Source: Isoetes taiwanensis
Lineage: Eukaryota; Streptophyta; Lycopodiopsida; Isoetales; Isoetaceae
Reading direction: 5' to 3'
DNA length: 64,000 nt
NCBI GenBank assembly: GCA_021234155.1
Contig: JAJEKV010000004.1
Span: forward strand, 23,839,122-23,903,121
This document shows, one piece after another, positions 12,955 to 24,815 of the stretch. Under the pieces are notes generated by a model, which did not search any database, had not been told where the DNA came from, and saw nothing but the letters and a program-made list of their open reading frames with translations. The number at the start of each line of letters is the position of its first letter. The first letter of the stretch is position 1. A program made the position numbers and the translations under genes.

Positions 12955-13594
12955 CTCGCAGATCGCCGTTAACGACGCTGTCAAGGTGGGTCGCCGCACG
13001 ACATCGCTTGGCCATGTCATCATCGCCTCTCGGCCACGCTGCCAGAGACGTGTGGTCGCCCGCGTGACGCCGTTAAACGACGTTTACACGGGCGCGCCCG
13101 GCGCGGCACGCCCCGCGCCCGCCAGCATTGTGGACGCCACGCCGACGTTGTTAAACGACGTCGAACACGCCAGCAGAGCGATGGTCGCCACGCCCGGCCA
13201 AACAGATGATGGTCAACGCCGTTGAACGATGCGTCGACACGGGTGTTACCGCCGCATCGCCGGGCGTTGCCTTTACCTCCTGGACGACGACGGTGTCGCC
13301 GCTTAACGACGCTGTTACCATCAGCCACGCCAGACGCCGCTACTGGGCGCCGATCGCTGCCCTTGATAAGCCGCGATGGTCATCCACGCAGTACGCGTCG
13401 GCGTTAAACGGCGTTAGGGTCGCCGCTTTAAGACGACGCGATTGCGGTAGCGTATAGCGACGCATAAACGTGTTAAACGACGCCCGGACGCCGTAATAGG
13501 GCGTCGTTTATCGATGTTTGGCGTCGTTTTATCGACGCCAAGAACGACGCCCGACGTCATAATAGACGTCGTAACAGGGCTTTAATTTTGTAGT
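12955..13594 (+). mobile_element. CACTA transposon 3' terminal region
   Basis: A GC-rich block carries many copies of a motif like GTTAAACGACG in both orientations (for example near 12966, 13071, 13149, 13219, 13299, 13402, 13470 and inverted near 13500 and 13525). It ends in TTTTGTAGTG at 13585-13594, the reverse complement of CACTACAAAA, which is the defining terminus of CACTA (En/Spm) elements with dense subterminal repeats. The matching 5' CACTA end was not found in the window, so the element is truncated or its other end has decayed. The AT-rich stretch 12500-12950 lies within the same element. Confidence 0.75.
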
Positions 13595-14715
13595 GGCAGC
13601 CTTTTCCGAGTGCTTGTTGACAGCATGGGAGGCGGTCATATAACTTTTCTGGCCATGCCCCTCTATCCACACCCTATTGGAGACTCCATGGCGGTGGGCA
13701 CCACTGCCTCCAGACCCCTCAGCACCTCCATTGGCAGCATTAGTTCATCCTCTTACACAGAGACGATGGGTTCTTGCAGGTGTTGTCTCTATTCAAGCAT
13801 GGTATGAGGCGGGTCGCCTACTGTCTTGGCCTGAATTTCAGGCAAAGTTCCTGCTCTCTCGTTGGGGTGTATCTCTATGGAAGAAGGTTGCAGAAAATTT
13901 GCTTCTTATAGTGCAAGTTGGTGTTGCTGAAAGGGTGCCATGGGACTGTCATGGAAATATTCACAAAGGCAAGCACTTTATCATATCAGTATATCGCCTT
14001 CTTTTAGCACCACAGCCCCTCCAGTTGCCAGTTGGGTGGCACTTACAGGTTCCACAATCCACTTTGTGTCGTATATGGCGATGGCTTTGGGATAGGTTGC
14101 TCCACCCTAAAGTCTCTGTACTGTGGTGGCAGGTTATCCACGTGCATGTGAGTTAATGCCTTTCGACATCGCTATGATCCTCGCATATCTGCAGTATGCC
14201 CGTTCTATCTTTCGGACGCTGAGACTCTTGAGCATTGTCTCTTTGATTGTCCTGAGGTTCAACCAGCGTGGTCCTGGCTACAAGGTTTGTTTAACAGTAC
14301 ATTAGACTGTCGATGCATCCTCTTGGCGTCCTATCCCAACGCATGGCCTCCAACTAAACAAAGGGCATTCCATCTTGGTTCTGGTTGGCTCTTATGGTCG
14401 ATATGGAAGCATCGCAGACACCACATCTTTCAGGGGATTAATTCATCTGCACACGGTGTTATTACGGTGGCCCAGAAAAAGATATTGACAGCCTACGAGT
14501 GTTCCTCCCTTGAATCAGAAAAGATGGAACGCATCTGGATTCAGTATCTTCGAATTGATTCTTATCCTTAGTTTCCTATTCCGGAGTAAGTACATTGTGC
14601 TCCAGGCTCTGCTTCTGTGGCATCTTTTTGTGCTTACACAGTTAAATGAGACATGTAAATTTTGTACTTTTTATTTGATTAATAAACTTTTTGGCTTTCG
14701 TCCTTCAAAAAAAAA
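13595..14715 (+). mobile_element. 5'-truncated LINE, reverse transcriptase C-terminal region
   Basis: Translation in shifting frames gives the zinc-binding C-terminal region of plant LINE ORF2. There is a W-x-x-L-W-x-x-x-x-x-P-K-V segment (WRWLWDRLLHPKVSVLWWQ near 14075-14130), then AETLEHCLFDCPEVQPAW near 14215-14275, then a C-terminal part ending near 14571. A short poly-A run closes it at 14707-14715. The RT catalytic core is absent. It directly abuts the CACTA terminus, so the two insertions may be nested. Frameshifts make it inactive. Confidence 0.8.
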
Positions 14716-16737
14716 GGGGCAAAGAATGCATTTTTTCTCTTTTGCCATACTGAATCATAAAAACCTTTTCAAAAACGTACAGATTCGTATAAAGGTGTGT
14801 TAAAAATAAAAGATGCATTTTTAACAACATTGTCGATATCCATAGGCTCTGTACACTTCTGCCACTCCACAAGCATACTAGAAGCTAGTGACAATGTATC
14901 TAAGTGCAGTCTTGTAATTTCTAGGTTCTCAGCATTAGCGATCAAAAAGAGCGTCCATTCTCCATAGCGAGACCCTAGAGAAGAACCTCCGTTGTTGCAA
15001 TAACAATAACTATAGCAAAAGCTTTTGCAACTATTGTGGAAAGGAGTGGTGTTAAAAGACATCTCTGTCGAATACAGGGTTTCCCCTAAGGAAAACTTAT
15101 AAGAGGGTAAGTATAGAACACTAGGCGAATTCCATAGATTAGAGGTTAGCAAAGGTGGCGAATGTTTTCTTTTATGGAAGTTATTCTGTAGCACGTAAGG
15201 CGAATTACTTACCAAGGACATAAGAGCAGAGATGATATTTTTATTACTAGTCCAACGAATCTTTATTTTCAAATAACTATACACTTCATATATAGCATGC
15301 AGTTCTAGCTTAAAACCCTTGAAAGACTAGTTCATATCACAGTTCAGACTCAGCGATAAAACCAAATGAATCACAAATGCATTGATCAACTAAAGTTATA
15401 TCAATAAATATATTTCAACTTCTAAGTACAAGGGCCATCTTCTCACATCGAGATCATGCCAAAGTTTAGAGTAGAACAATCAAGTGTTGAACGTATTACA
15501 AGAGAACTCAGACATGCCAGTATTCTTCTACTTCTTATTTCTTGAAGTTGACGAGAGCCAAATGGAACATCTTCTTGAAGCCAACCACCAAATGCCATGT
15601 GCTTGACTGCGAAAATCACTCTCTTAAAAAATAATGTAAATCAGTGTTTAATAATATGTAAAACCTTTATATCCTTATGCAAGCAATTTTACCCTTATTG
15701 CATATAGTTCTGTCGGATCAGCATGTAACAACAATAGTTTAACTTGTAGAGATTTATCCTTTGCATGCAATCTTCATAAACAAAGCAGATCATAAAGGCA
15801 GCTCACAATGTTATTTGAGAGCATCCAAGAAAAACATTTTCAAAAGTAACGATACATTTAAACCCTAATCCATATCCTTATTGCTGATCATAAGAGTACT
15901 TAGCACCATTGGTCAGATAATGTTGGTCTAGAAGCATAGTTCATGCCTTTCATGTATAGCCCATTTAAGCCTGGACAACACTGCAATATAAATACAATCA
16001 TACGAGTCCTTGTTACTACTCTTTACTTTAAAGCTGGAATAAATTGAGAAGAACATGTGTTGAACAATCAAAATTCCCTAAGCCTTCTAGAAATGATAAG
16101 AATTCTAGAAAGAAATGAGTGCTGTTAATTGGCTCCAAATAATACCTGCATTAATTCATGTTAGCATAGATATACTCTAAAAACATTCTATCCATCTTCA
16201 ATTCAGCAAATTAAATTAATGATGCAGATCTTCAATTAAGCTGGCCTAGCTTTGGCCTAGAAAAATAAAACATTTCAATTAGATCCTGGCTTTATCCTGG
16301 TGGAATGGGCAATGTTACAATGGCTCTAGCATTTCACAATTCCCAGATTATACACTATACTACAAAACAAAGACCTAAACGGCCAGCTCTGTATGAAAAT
16401 TAAGAACAGAAGTTTTGCTGGAGGAAGTCAGTTTGGAATGAATGTCAATTTTATTCCATTCATGGTTTCTGCTGCAGAATGGTAAAGCTGGAAAAGTTAT
16501 AGGTTCCTGTTACAAATAACATGTTCAAGAATCCATCCATGGTTTCTGCTACAGAATGATAAAGCTACAAAGCTATGGATTCATGTTAAAGATAACATGT
16601 TCAAGCATTGATTTTTACAATGATTAATAGTAAAATGTATACCCGTATGCAAGTGTTATGAAGAGTTGCCGAGATACTTCATAATAGCCCAATACTAAGC
16701 CCAAGACCTTTCTCTCCCAGGTATTCTATTATGTGTG
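14716..16737. other. Intergenic DNA, no assigned feature
   Basis: AT-rich, apparently single-copy DNA. A 171-codon minus-strand frame lies at 14769-15284 but shows no motif and no splice support that I can trust. A short imperfect duplication occurs at about 16440-16620 (two copies around CCATGGTTTCTGCT, then AATGATAAAGCT). Confidence 0.5.
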
Positions 16738-17949
16738 TTATGTGCTGCATATCACAATTGCTTCCCACTTCTGCAAGAGGCAAATGAAGAATAAATGAAA
16801 ATGGAAAAAATCTTTAGAATTTAAGGCATCTATTACCTTGTCAAAGATTGAACTTACAGTTCTAAGTTTATTCCTGTCGAAATAAAACAAGAGTTCATAT
16901 TGATCGTATCATTGTCCAATAATCCAACCAACAGATTAATTAAATCAAACAATACCAGATTGAAGTATTTTTCAAGTCAAGATATTATTTATTACTTCAG
17001 GTCTTTCAAATATCTTCTTCTTGAACTACATATGAATTGGATCATCATATAGAATGAGAATGAACGATTTTTTTCTTTTTATCGTCCACTATCTACATAA
17101 AATACGTACGGAAATGAGTTGACTATATAATGGCAGCAGAAATGTATAACAAAGAAGGAGTTCGAAAATACCATGTGAAAGCCCAAAACCTGCAACAAAG
17201 AATGCCTAAAAGCCACCATATCCACCATCCAACAAAGAAGGCCGGATAGAATAAGTAGAAAACAATCTAGGTCTTACAAACATTTGAATTTCATACCTCT
17301 GTTCAAATTTACCGCTACAACCATATAAAGTTGCATGCTTTGTTCTAGCATCGTCCACATGAATATCATAGCAAGAGGAGTAAAAGACATCTCCTATGTT
17401 CCTTTGATAGAAACTTTGTGTGCCAATTGGAACTGGAAAACAACATGCAAAGCTTTAAAAGAAATAACTTATCTTAAGGCTAATACTATGCTACTACTTC
17501 AAAACGTACCTCATGTATATGATTTAGCAATATTTCATAACGGAAAAAAGCTCCTCAGGCAGTAAAACAATTTCGATACTATGCTCTAACATGCACTTTG
17601 AAAAATAGAAGTCTGGCATTTCTCGTGAGTAATTGGCAGCTAAGAAGAAGGGACTGTATGAAGAAAGTAGGAAGTTGTAGACAGGAGCATACAATAAGCA
17701 GAGACTGGCTAGCTGGACGGATAATGGCAGACAAGAAACGTCGTTCAACTCAAAAGCTAAATCAAAGGCGGCAACCTTTGCAGTCAAAGAAGGTGCAAAG
17801 TTATCACAACCAGAAGTAACCGAGCCACTAATAGGATCCCTTGTTCCAGATACACCTGAAGTAGTATGCCTTTTAGTCTTTTCCTCTTGGATGTTCTTTT
17901 CATATTTCCTTTCCTTTGAACGGCAAGAAAGAAGCTTACTTAAAGCCAT
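16738..17949 (-). CDS. Possible four-exon small gene, product unknown
   Basis: A phase-consistent model can be read on the minus strand: exon 1 17949-17856 (ATG start, ends TCAG before GTGTAT), exon 2 17432-17297 (after TTTTCCAG, before GTATGA), exon 3 16873-16837 (after TCGACAG, before GTAATA), exon 4 16770-16738 (after CTTGCAG, stop TAA). The sum is 300 nt, 99 residues. Exon 2 encodes a natural-looking segment (IGDVFYSSCYDIHVDDAR). The first exon lies in a longer open frame that runs to 17524, so exon 1 could end elsewhere. I do not recognise the product. Short exons are easy to chain by chance, hence the low confidence. Confidence 0.3.
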
Positions 17950-18220
17950 AACGATTTGTCTTTATAAAGCTCTTATGCAGCGGTGGCTATTGGAGGTAAG
18001 AGGCGAATCAACCATGAATATGGAGACCTGTTATCAAGATCTAGGCGAATGATCGAAATCCCGCCATAGTCCTCTGGGCGATCACGCGCTGGGCGGGAAC
18101 CTACATCGTCGAAACTTTGGCGAAAGTAAAAAATTAATTTGGATATTGAACCTACATTGCATTCGTACCCCTTTTTTTAAAAACCTTTAAATATAGCATA
18201 TTAGCGAATATTCGCCCCTT
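17950..18220. other. Unassigned spacer
   Basis: No gene or repeat recognised. A GC-richer patch with repeated GGCGAA/GGGCG words is at 18000-18130. Confidence 0.3.
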
Positions 18221-18395
18221 AAGGGAAACCCTGGTCGAATACCGTGACCAAGTGGAAATACTACTGATGTCTCACCATGAACATAACAGTAGCCCACTCT
18301 ACATGAACTCCCAACTAACACTATCATAAGCCTTCGCTAAATCAAGCTTAAGATACACAAGCTTAATCAAGCTCAAGTTTAAGCTGAAAATTTTG
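18221..18395 (-). mobile_element. LINE reverse transcriptase scrap
   Basis: On the minus strand the sequence reads VYLKLDLAKAYDSVSWEFM, the motif A region of plant LINE reverse transcriptases, then changes frame and gives a segment resembling motif B (FPLGHGIRPGFPL, compare the usual RGIRQGDPLSP). There is a stop and a frameshift. It is only ~175 bp long and clearly dead. Confidence 0.6.
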
Positions 18396-19318
18396 CCGCC
18401 GGGTTCAATATATTCTATCTCCGCTTAGTGGTGTCTTTCTTTTAGTTTGCATCTGCAGTGATGGATGACTGTAACCTACTGGTCTTTGTGGACAATAAAA
18501 ACCCATTCAGTTCAATTCCTTTCGAAATTGTGAATTGATCCTTTCAAATGGTTCTATAATTGTTGGTGATCAAGGTGCATAAATTTAAACTCATATTGGG
18601 GGAATTAGTGTTTCATAATCAGCTTTTAAACTGCATGTACCTTGTCATTATCACTACATACAGTAATGCATTGTTCCATGTTGAACAATTTACCATCAGA
18701 TACAATAATAAATGGTTCAGTATTCTGACATGTTATTTAATGGTACCATTATGGATCTGATGCATTGACCTTTATATTCCAAAATATCTGAAATATATTT
18801 CTCTACCTTTGAATGAGTTTGATAAGATTTACATTTTGATAAGCCAATGTATATATGTATCTGACTAAGAATATAGGAGTTGTGGTAATTACTATTTGCA
18901 ATGTATCCACTCAGTTTATAAAATTTTCTTCTTTTCTTGCTTTTCCAAGATAAATTGTTGGTTGCAAGCCATAATTATCTTCTGGAGTTGTTTGTAGACT
19001 TTACTGCAAGGGGTCAATTCATCACGCCAGTTCAGATCTTTGTCTTAGCTTACAAAACCTGGAATGTTTTGTTTCCTTAGTTGGAAGCATAGAAGATTTT
19101 AAATTTACTAGAAGAGAATGGAGATTGCCCATATCATGAGACACACAAGTGCCATGGTAAAGACTGGCATAATTAAACAATCGAGAGAAGATGACACCCT
19201 TTCCATGACGAAAGCAAACAACAACCTATTAGATAATCAATCCAGGTGTTGACAAAAATATCACCCGCATATCCACCTAGTATCAATATACAGAGACATG
19301 CATTCTACATTAAAATCA
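18396..19318. other. Intergenic DNA
   Basis: AT-rich sequence without a gene, array or recognisable element. Confidence 0.4.
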
Positions 19319-19767
19319 CAACGTTAATGATTTGCCCTTCGGGGCATGGTCTAATGGCAGAACCTTAAACTACCATACTCGAGGTCACGTGTTCAAACTT
19401 GGCCAATATTGGTCTAGTAATGGGGACTTTAATCCATTGCCCCAAGGCCAGGGGTTCAAGTATGAACAACAGGTCCTGTAGTAGAGACTTTAGATCTGCC
19501 ATATGTACTCGTCGATAATCACATGCAAAGCAACTCCTAATATATCGCACCTAGCGTCTAGGTATTGGATTGACTTCTATGTGATATGGCGCCTAGCGCC
19601 TAGGTAGTGGATTAGCTTCCATGTGATATGTAGAATAAAGTGATGTAGAATGTACTATGATGTGATAATGAATAGAATGACGTCTTTCGATTAAAAAAAA
19701 CATCATCCTTCAATAAAAAAATGAATAGAATGACATCTTTCAATAAAAAAAAAAAGCAACGTTAATG
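19319..19767 (+). mobile_element. tRNA-derived SINE with 11-bp target-site duplication
   Basis: The direct repeat CAACGTTAATG lies at 19319-19329 and again at 19757-19767 and brackets a 427-bp insert. The head carries TGGTCTAATGG near 19347, a perfect match to the RNA polymerase III A-box pattern TRGYNNARNGG, and GTGTTCAAACT about 40 bp later as a B-box-like element. The tail holds duplicated GAATAGAATGA segments and A-rich runs ending at 19755. These are the hallmarks of a plant SINE mobilised by LINE machinery. Transcription is read left to right. Confidence 0.85.
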
Positions 19768-19820
19768 CTTATGCGGAATCATGAGAAGGTAATGCTTACG
19801 CGGAATCATGAGAAGGTAAA
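19763..19820. repeat. ~28-bp tandem duplication
   Basis: TAATGCTTATGCGGAATC and TAATGCTTACGCGGAATC, each followed by ATGAGAAGG, stand in tandem immediately after the SINE. Confidence 0.8.
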
Positions 19821-20553
19821 CTGAACTGAACTCGTTCCATTTAGCTTGCACGTGGCAAAATACGAGAGGGGCATTTGACAAGAATATTAATCTGAAAATT
19901 TCCTTCTAGGGTATGGTCTCCATATCTCGCGCACTTAAGAGCAGATCATAAAAATGGAGACACGGCCAAACTCAGAATTGTTTGAAAATGGATTTTTTGG
20001 ATTCCTAACCTGTTTACATTTCACATGAATCCAAAACCGTCATATTCCAACATACATGCAAAAAGTTAGAGTAGGCGTAACATTAGGGGTCAGATGGCCC
20101 CCTTCGTGGGAGGGGTCTCCTTCTATCGCGCAGGGGTCTCCATCCTCTTCTCCAAAGCTTTTTAAGGAGATTTAAGAAACAAATATGGCAAATTTTTACA
20201 TCCCCAAAAAGCCCTTCAAAATAGCTTTCACATGCAGGTGTCCATGTCCTAAACAGAGATGGGAAAGAGAAATTATAACAATTTTATTCCGGACCCACCC
20301 ATCGCGCACTTCCACCAATAAAATAGTGCTAGTTAGGCCCTGTTATAGTGCAAACAAATCTTGTCCATTGATTCATTGATTTTTTATCTTTGACAGTCTG
20401 CAAAATATGTTACAATATGGTGGGCGGTGGGCGGTAAGGGTGCATGCGCGATAGGAGGCAACCCCACCCTATTCTATTCTATTCTAAGTTTGACTAGGAG
20501 CAGGAGGCGGTAGGCTATGGAAGCCGATACTGATTCTTCAACCAAGCTTAGCT
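19821..20553. other. Upstream region of the MGST3-like gene
   Basis: Mostly unremarkable sequence. A polypyrimidine patch with two GGGGTCTCC words is at 20110-20150, and a pentanucleotide repeat (TTCTA x3) is at about 20470-20485, shortly before the ATG at 20554. No clear TATA box could be fixed. Confidence 0.35.
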
Positions 20554-21370
20554 ATGGCGGAACTGCCCGTGGACGGTTCCTTTGGATGGGTGGTGATGGT
20601 TTTGATTGCCAACTGCATCCTAAACGGTTGGATGGCGTACCAGGTTTTCAAAGCAAGGAAGAAGTACGTCTTCTGCCCTAATTTATAAGCTAATTACATA
20701 GTCTTTTCTGCTTGCTTCCTCCTTCTGCCTGGAAATGTAGTTCTCCTGCTCTAACTTGTTTAGGGCAAAAGTTTGAGACCTAATTTTGGATTACTTTCTT
20801 CCTTCTGCATTTGGTGCAGATATAAAGTTCGCTACCCTGCATTATATGCCAATGAAAATGAGAATAAAGATGCCAAGGTCTTCAACTGTATTCAAGTGAG
20901 TCTGCAAGAACAAGGGTCAATCAGAGCTCTGTTTTGCCACTTTTGAGTGAATTATTGTGTTCTTTAATAACAGAGGGGACATCAGAATTGTCTGGAGTTC
21001 ATGGCTATGTTCTTTGCTCTCTTGCTGCTAGGAGGTGTGCAGGTATGTTAAACGACATCTCTTAATTGTTATATCTTCTCTAAAAGGCTCTTGTCTTAAA
21101 GATTCTATGCTGTTTTACAGCATCCAATTGTTGCGAGTTTATTTGGCACTATGTATATCGTTGCTCGATATTCATACTTTATTTCATATTCCAAGGGAGA
21201 CCCCAGGAAGAGATTTGAAACTTTGGGGTATGCATGTAAATTTGCTTGTTTGGTAATTTGTTCTGTCCTTATTGACCAGTTCTCGGTTTGGCAGAGGGTT
21301 ATTTTTCGTTGGACTTGCTGGACTGGCTGTATGCACTCTTTCTTTTGGTTTTCATTTGCTATTAAACTAA
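20554..21370 (+). CDS. MGST3: Microsomal glutathione S-transferase 3-like (MAPEG family)
   Basis: Five exons with canonical GT-AG introns: 20554-20663, 20820-20895, 20974-21042, 21121-21227 and 21295-21370. They join in phase to a 145-residue protein, the usual length for this family. It is a four-helix membrane enzyme of the ER or outer mitochondrial membrane that conjugates glutathione to hydrophobic electrophiles or reduces lipid hydroperoxides. Diagnostic features are KARKKYKVRYPALYA at residues 33-47, FNCIQRGHQNCLE at 58-70, hydrophobic helices near 10-28, 71-84, 88-106 and 122-144, and SKGDPRKRFETLG at 109-121. The ATG at 20554 gives the family-typical short N-terminus. No frameshift or stop is seen, so it is probably functional. 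It stands alone among repeats. Family assignment is firm; substrate is not shown. Confidence 0.93.
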
Positions 21371-22039
21371 GTAGTGTCTGTAAAGCATACGCATACTGCA
21401 ATTGTAATTTCTGTTATTAGGAAAAGAAAACATGCTGAAATTAAACAGTTACTTTATGATGTATATAATGTTTTGAATTATGAATACTTACATGATGACA
21501 AATATTCATCTTGTGCCAATCTAGACTTTTTTGACAAAAATTGCTTTCTCCTCCGGTTGCCCTCGGCTCGAGTTCTTCTTGCATGCCATAAATGATCTAC
21601 AAAGAAAAAGAATCCTAGAACACTTCATTTTTTATAAAGACTTGGGCACAAAATTTGAGGAACCATGTTCATGTTAGATTAGCATGTTCTAAAACTTTCA
21701 CTGAACAAAACTATATCCTTATGAAGCAATTTATGCAAACGCTACGGCTCATATAATTTCGAGGACGCGGTCGTGTTGATCATATCTTGAAAATTGAGGG
21801 AAAATGTGGATGCACAATTACCAACCAAGAACGAATGAAGGAAATGAAATTGGGTAAAAAAATGGGGATGCACAATTACCAACCAAGAATGAAGGAAATG
21901 AAATGGGGCAATGCTCATCCATCTACAGTAAGCAATGATATCTTTACTCTAAATTTCTTTTGTCTAGCACTTTATTCTTTTAGAATAGAATAGGTTTTTA
22001 GCGTCCACGGAGACCAATTGGCCTATGGGACCCAAACAA
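21371..22039. other. Downstream region of MGST3-like gene with a 57-bp duplication
   Basis: Likely 3' UTR followed by intergenic DNA. At about 21795-21905 a ~57 bp segment is repeated in tandem (ATGCACAATTACCAACCAAG, then AATGAAGGAAATGAAA). Confidence 0.6.
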
Positions 22040-22691
22040 AGAGAGCGACAAAGCGTGATATCGGCAGTGATTAAAAACCCCCCCCCAAAGGGTTTTCGAG
22101 GAAAAACCTTGGCGATAATAAGCATGCCGGGCACATTGTACAACTATATAGGTCGGGTTCAATCACCGTCCGTAGGACACAAACGAGTCAGGTGCATCCA
22201 TAACCTCCACGGAGGTATGACCCTAACAAACCCATCGACGCTTAGTAGTCAATAATCGATGCAACGGGTGGCCGGGCACTAATGTCGAACATATCGCTCT
22301 CGAATATGGGCAAATCTGCCGGGCAGATCCGGAGGGCATGACATTCATCCTCAATCGCTACCGGTGGCAACACCGGCAAAGCCTTTGCTCGTGCTTCCGG
22401 AGCCCAACGTCACTGTTTCAATGCGGAGGCAATGTGCACCCGTGCGAATGGAAGCTATAAGTCTGCGCTTCTTCATGGGCAGCTGGGTGTACAAGTACTG
22501 GTGTGGGCCTCTTGTGAGCCTAGGATTGACTTGCTGCTGATAGTGTGCCGCCTTTAACGTCGTCGAGCCTCTGCATCCCAGGCTTGGCGAAAGTAGCATC
22601 TAGGTACGTTTAAAGCGCCTCGCGATCTTTCTTTGTCACGACGGGCGTATCTGTTTGCTGCACACCCTAGCGTGAGAACCACCGAAGTTTG
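22040..22691 (-). mobile_element. LINE, C-terminal/3' part (left fragment of a split element)
   Basis: Minus-strand translation gives the C-terminal zinc-binding region typical of plant non-LTR reverse transcriptases: a segment with RTGAHCLRIET, then after a frameshift VMPSGSARQICPYS or, in the neighbouring frame, ECHALRICPADLPIFESDMF. This is the same order seen at the end of complete LINE proteins. It continues the LINE at 35577-37292 and was separated from it by insertion of gypsy element 1. A homopolymer CCCCCCCCC lies at 22079-22087. It is dead through frameshifts. Confidence 0.65.
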
Positions 22692-24240
22692 TGTGGACGC
22701 CCTCGAGTCCATAACGATGCTCCGTCAGATAGATACGGGACTTCCCCTCCCATGGCGACTAAATCACCACGGCAAGGCCCTCCGTCATGCTCCGGACTAC
22801 TCGGGATGGCCAAGTATCCGGGGCGAGGATCCGCGGAGGTGTCATTCGCCCCACGTCCTCTATGGGGAAATCCTATGACAGCGGAAGCATACATATACGT
22901 TAGCATCCAATCATAATGCAAATAATATACCACCACGAAGGGTGGCCCATCCTCATCAACATGGCAAAGATAATCCATAACGTAACAACATGAAACAACA
23001 CAATATCGGGCACTACCCGGGCTCATACTCCAAGGGATCAAGCTGACGGCCGGGGGTCTCAAGATATCAAGCAGACGGAGATATAACATGGCGTTATGGC
23101 ATAAGACAATGGCTAGGGTTGTCCACTCCATCCGCCCCTCCCGTGCACACTTTGCGGATAGGCCGTATCATGCTATGGCGTGCTTGTAGCCCTCCGGGAG
23201 GCGCAATCCCAAGGAATCACCCGCCGGGACTACTCGGGTTACATCTCCCCGGTCCGATGAGGCAGGTCAGGGAGGCGTCCCCTCCCCGGGTATGACGGAT
23301 CCCTGGGTGCGCTAGAGGATACGTGCCCCCTTAGTGACCCCCGCATCCGTACCCGACTTACTCCCCTAAATCTAAAGGTCAGCTCACCAACCCGTTCGAG
23401 CCCAGGGCGGCCATAAAGGCTCCCCCCTCCCCAGGAGTGTCAGACCCATACCCAGCCCACACACAGTGACTGGCTATAAGTCTAGCACACTGTAGGAGTC
23501 CCGTAGCCGCGCTAGGCGGGACCCCACCCCCGATTCACCTTCATACCCGTTATTTGGTGCTGAACCACATCATAGCATCCACGGCCAGGTAGGCTCTTGT
23601 GCACAGGCCGCAAGTACAGGGTTTTAGGGGTTCTATCTAGGAGCATCTCTACTGCTAGATGGCCTTTAGGTCTCTACCCACCCCTTTAGCCCATACAACA
23701 CCATAGGAACGGAAAGAACTAAGCTAATACATCCATCCATCCATAACTTGAATAAAACATAAAAATAGAGATTAACCTACTCAAACAAGGGTTAATCCTA
23801 CGACTAACTAGGAAAACCAAGCTATCTACACACTAACCCGTGTCCTGGCTGGAGCCATGGTCTCGGTATGGGTCCATCACACTAGGCTGGCGGGTGGTTG
23901 ATGATAACTCAAGCTTGGCTGATAACTGCTGCTCCTCCTTAGCTCCCAATTCAAATTTTCGGAGTCAAAATGGGGCAGGACCCCTTTTCCTAGGCCCAAA
24001 ATGGAAGGTCCCCCCTGGCCAATCGATTTGGGCCAGGTGGCGCCCCCTTTTTGTTGCTAATTAACTAATTTAGATTAATTAGGGTAATTAGGCCAAATAC
24101 TTTATAATTATCCACAATGGATTTATTAACATAGCTAAATAAAACCATTGTGGTTGACCTCCACTTAGACAATTACCCCTTATATCTCGATTGGCGTGTC
24201 AGGCATGCATCATTATACCGTATAAATGCGGAGCGTCACA
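22692..24240 (-). repeat. 3' LTR of gypsy element 1
   Basis: Starts TGTGGACGCC (compare TGTGACGCTCC at 34020) and ends GGAGCGTCACA at 24240. It matches 34020-35576; for example 23654-23844 is identical to the corresponding part of the other LTR. Differences concentrate in C/G-rich stretches. Immediately outside on the internal side the plus strand reads TTCTCCCTCTTG, the complement of a polypurine tract (CAAGAGGGAGAA) that primes plus-strand synthesis. Confidence 0.9.
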
Positions 24241-24815
24241 TTCTCCCTCTTGAATTAATCTTTGTCCTCAGCATTAGAGTAGTGAAGGGAAGAGTAAAAA
24301 AAACAAAAGTACTTATTTATGAAAATAACGAAGGTTTACACGCGATAAACCAAAAATCCACTTCAAAGACACAAATTTAAAGCGAAACCGACTTGCAAAC
24401 ACAAGGTAAAACAAATGGAATCCAAAAACGGTGTGGCCCATAACACAAGGCCTTTAGTCTTGGCCAGCTTAAGGGGAGCTCCCTTGGCTGCGAGGAAGGC
24501 GGCGGGGTTTGTGTTAAGAATTAAGTTAAATAATGTGGTTGAAGGGACCACCCCTTAAAAAGAACATGAAATATGAATGCAAGGGTCCTATCATGTCTAG
24601 GGCTTGCATGCATCTCGGAAGGAAGGAAGGGCCTTAGTCCCATCATAGCCCTTGAGACGATTCGCGCCCTATCGGGAATGCCTTCATGCACGTTTCCCAC
24701 CTAGGATGCCTCCATGACTCACGGAGGTCACATTGGTATGACCCCCGTCACACTATAATCTACCGCTTACCATCCAGGAGTTGGAGATGATGTCATCGTG
24801 GATGGTGCGGCCATG
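24241..24815 (-). other. 3' untranslated region of element 1
   Basis: Non-coding between the end of pol and the polypurine tract. The segment at about 24536-24558, reading GGGGTGGTCCCTTCAACCAC on the minus strand, recurs in element 2 near 48857-48880. This supports common ancestry of the two elements and a conserved 3' UTR element. Confidence 0.7.

Noticed and set aside
12986-13457. Open frames in the GC-rich block
   Set aside because: They coincide with CACTA subterminal repeats and read as Arg/Ala-rich low-complexity protein on both strands.
14769-15284. A 171-codon minus-strand frame
   Set aside because: No recognisable motif or supported splice partners; possible but not supportable as a gene.
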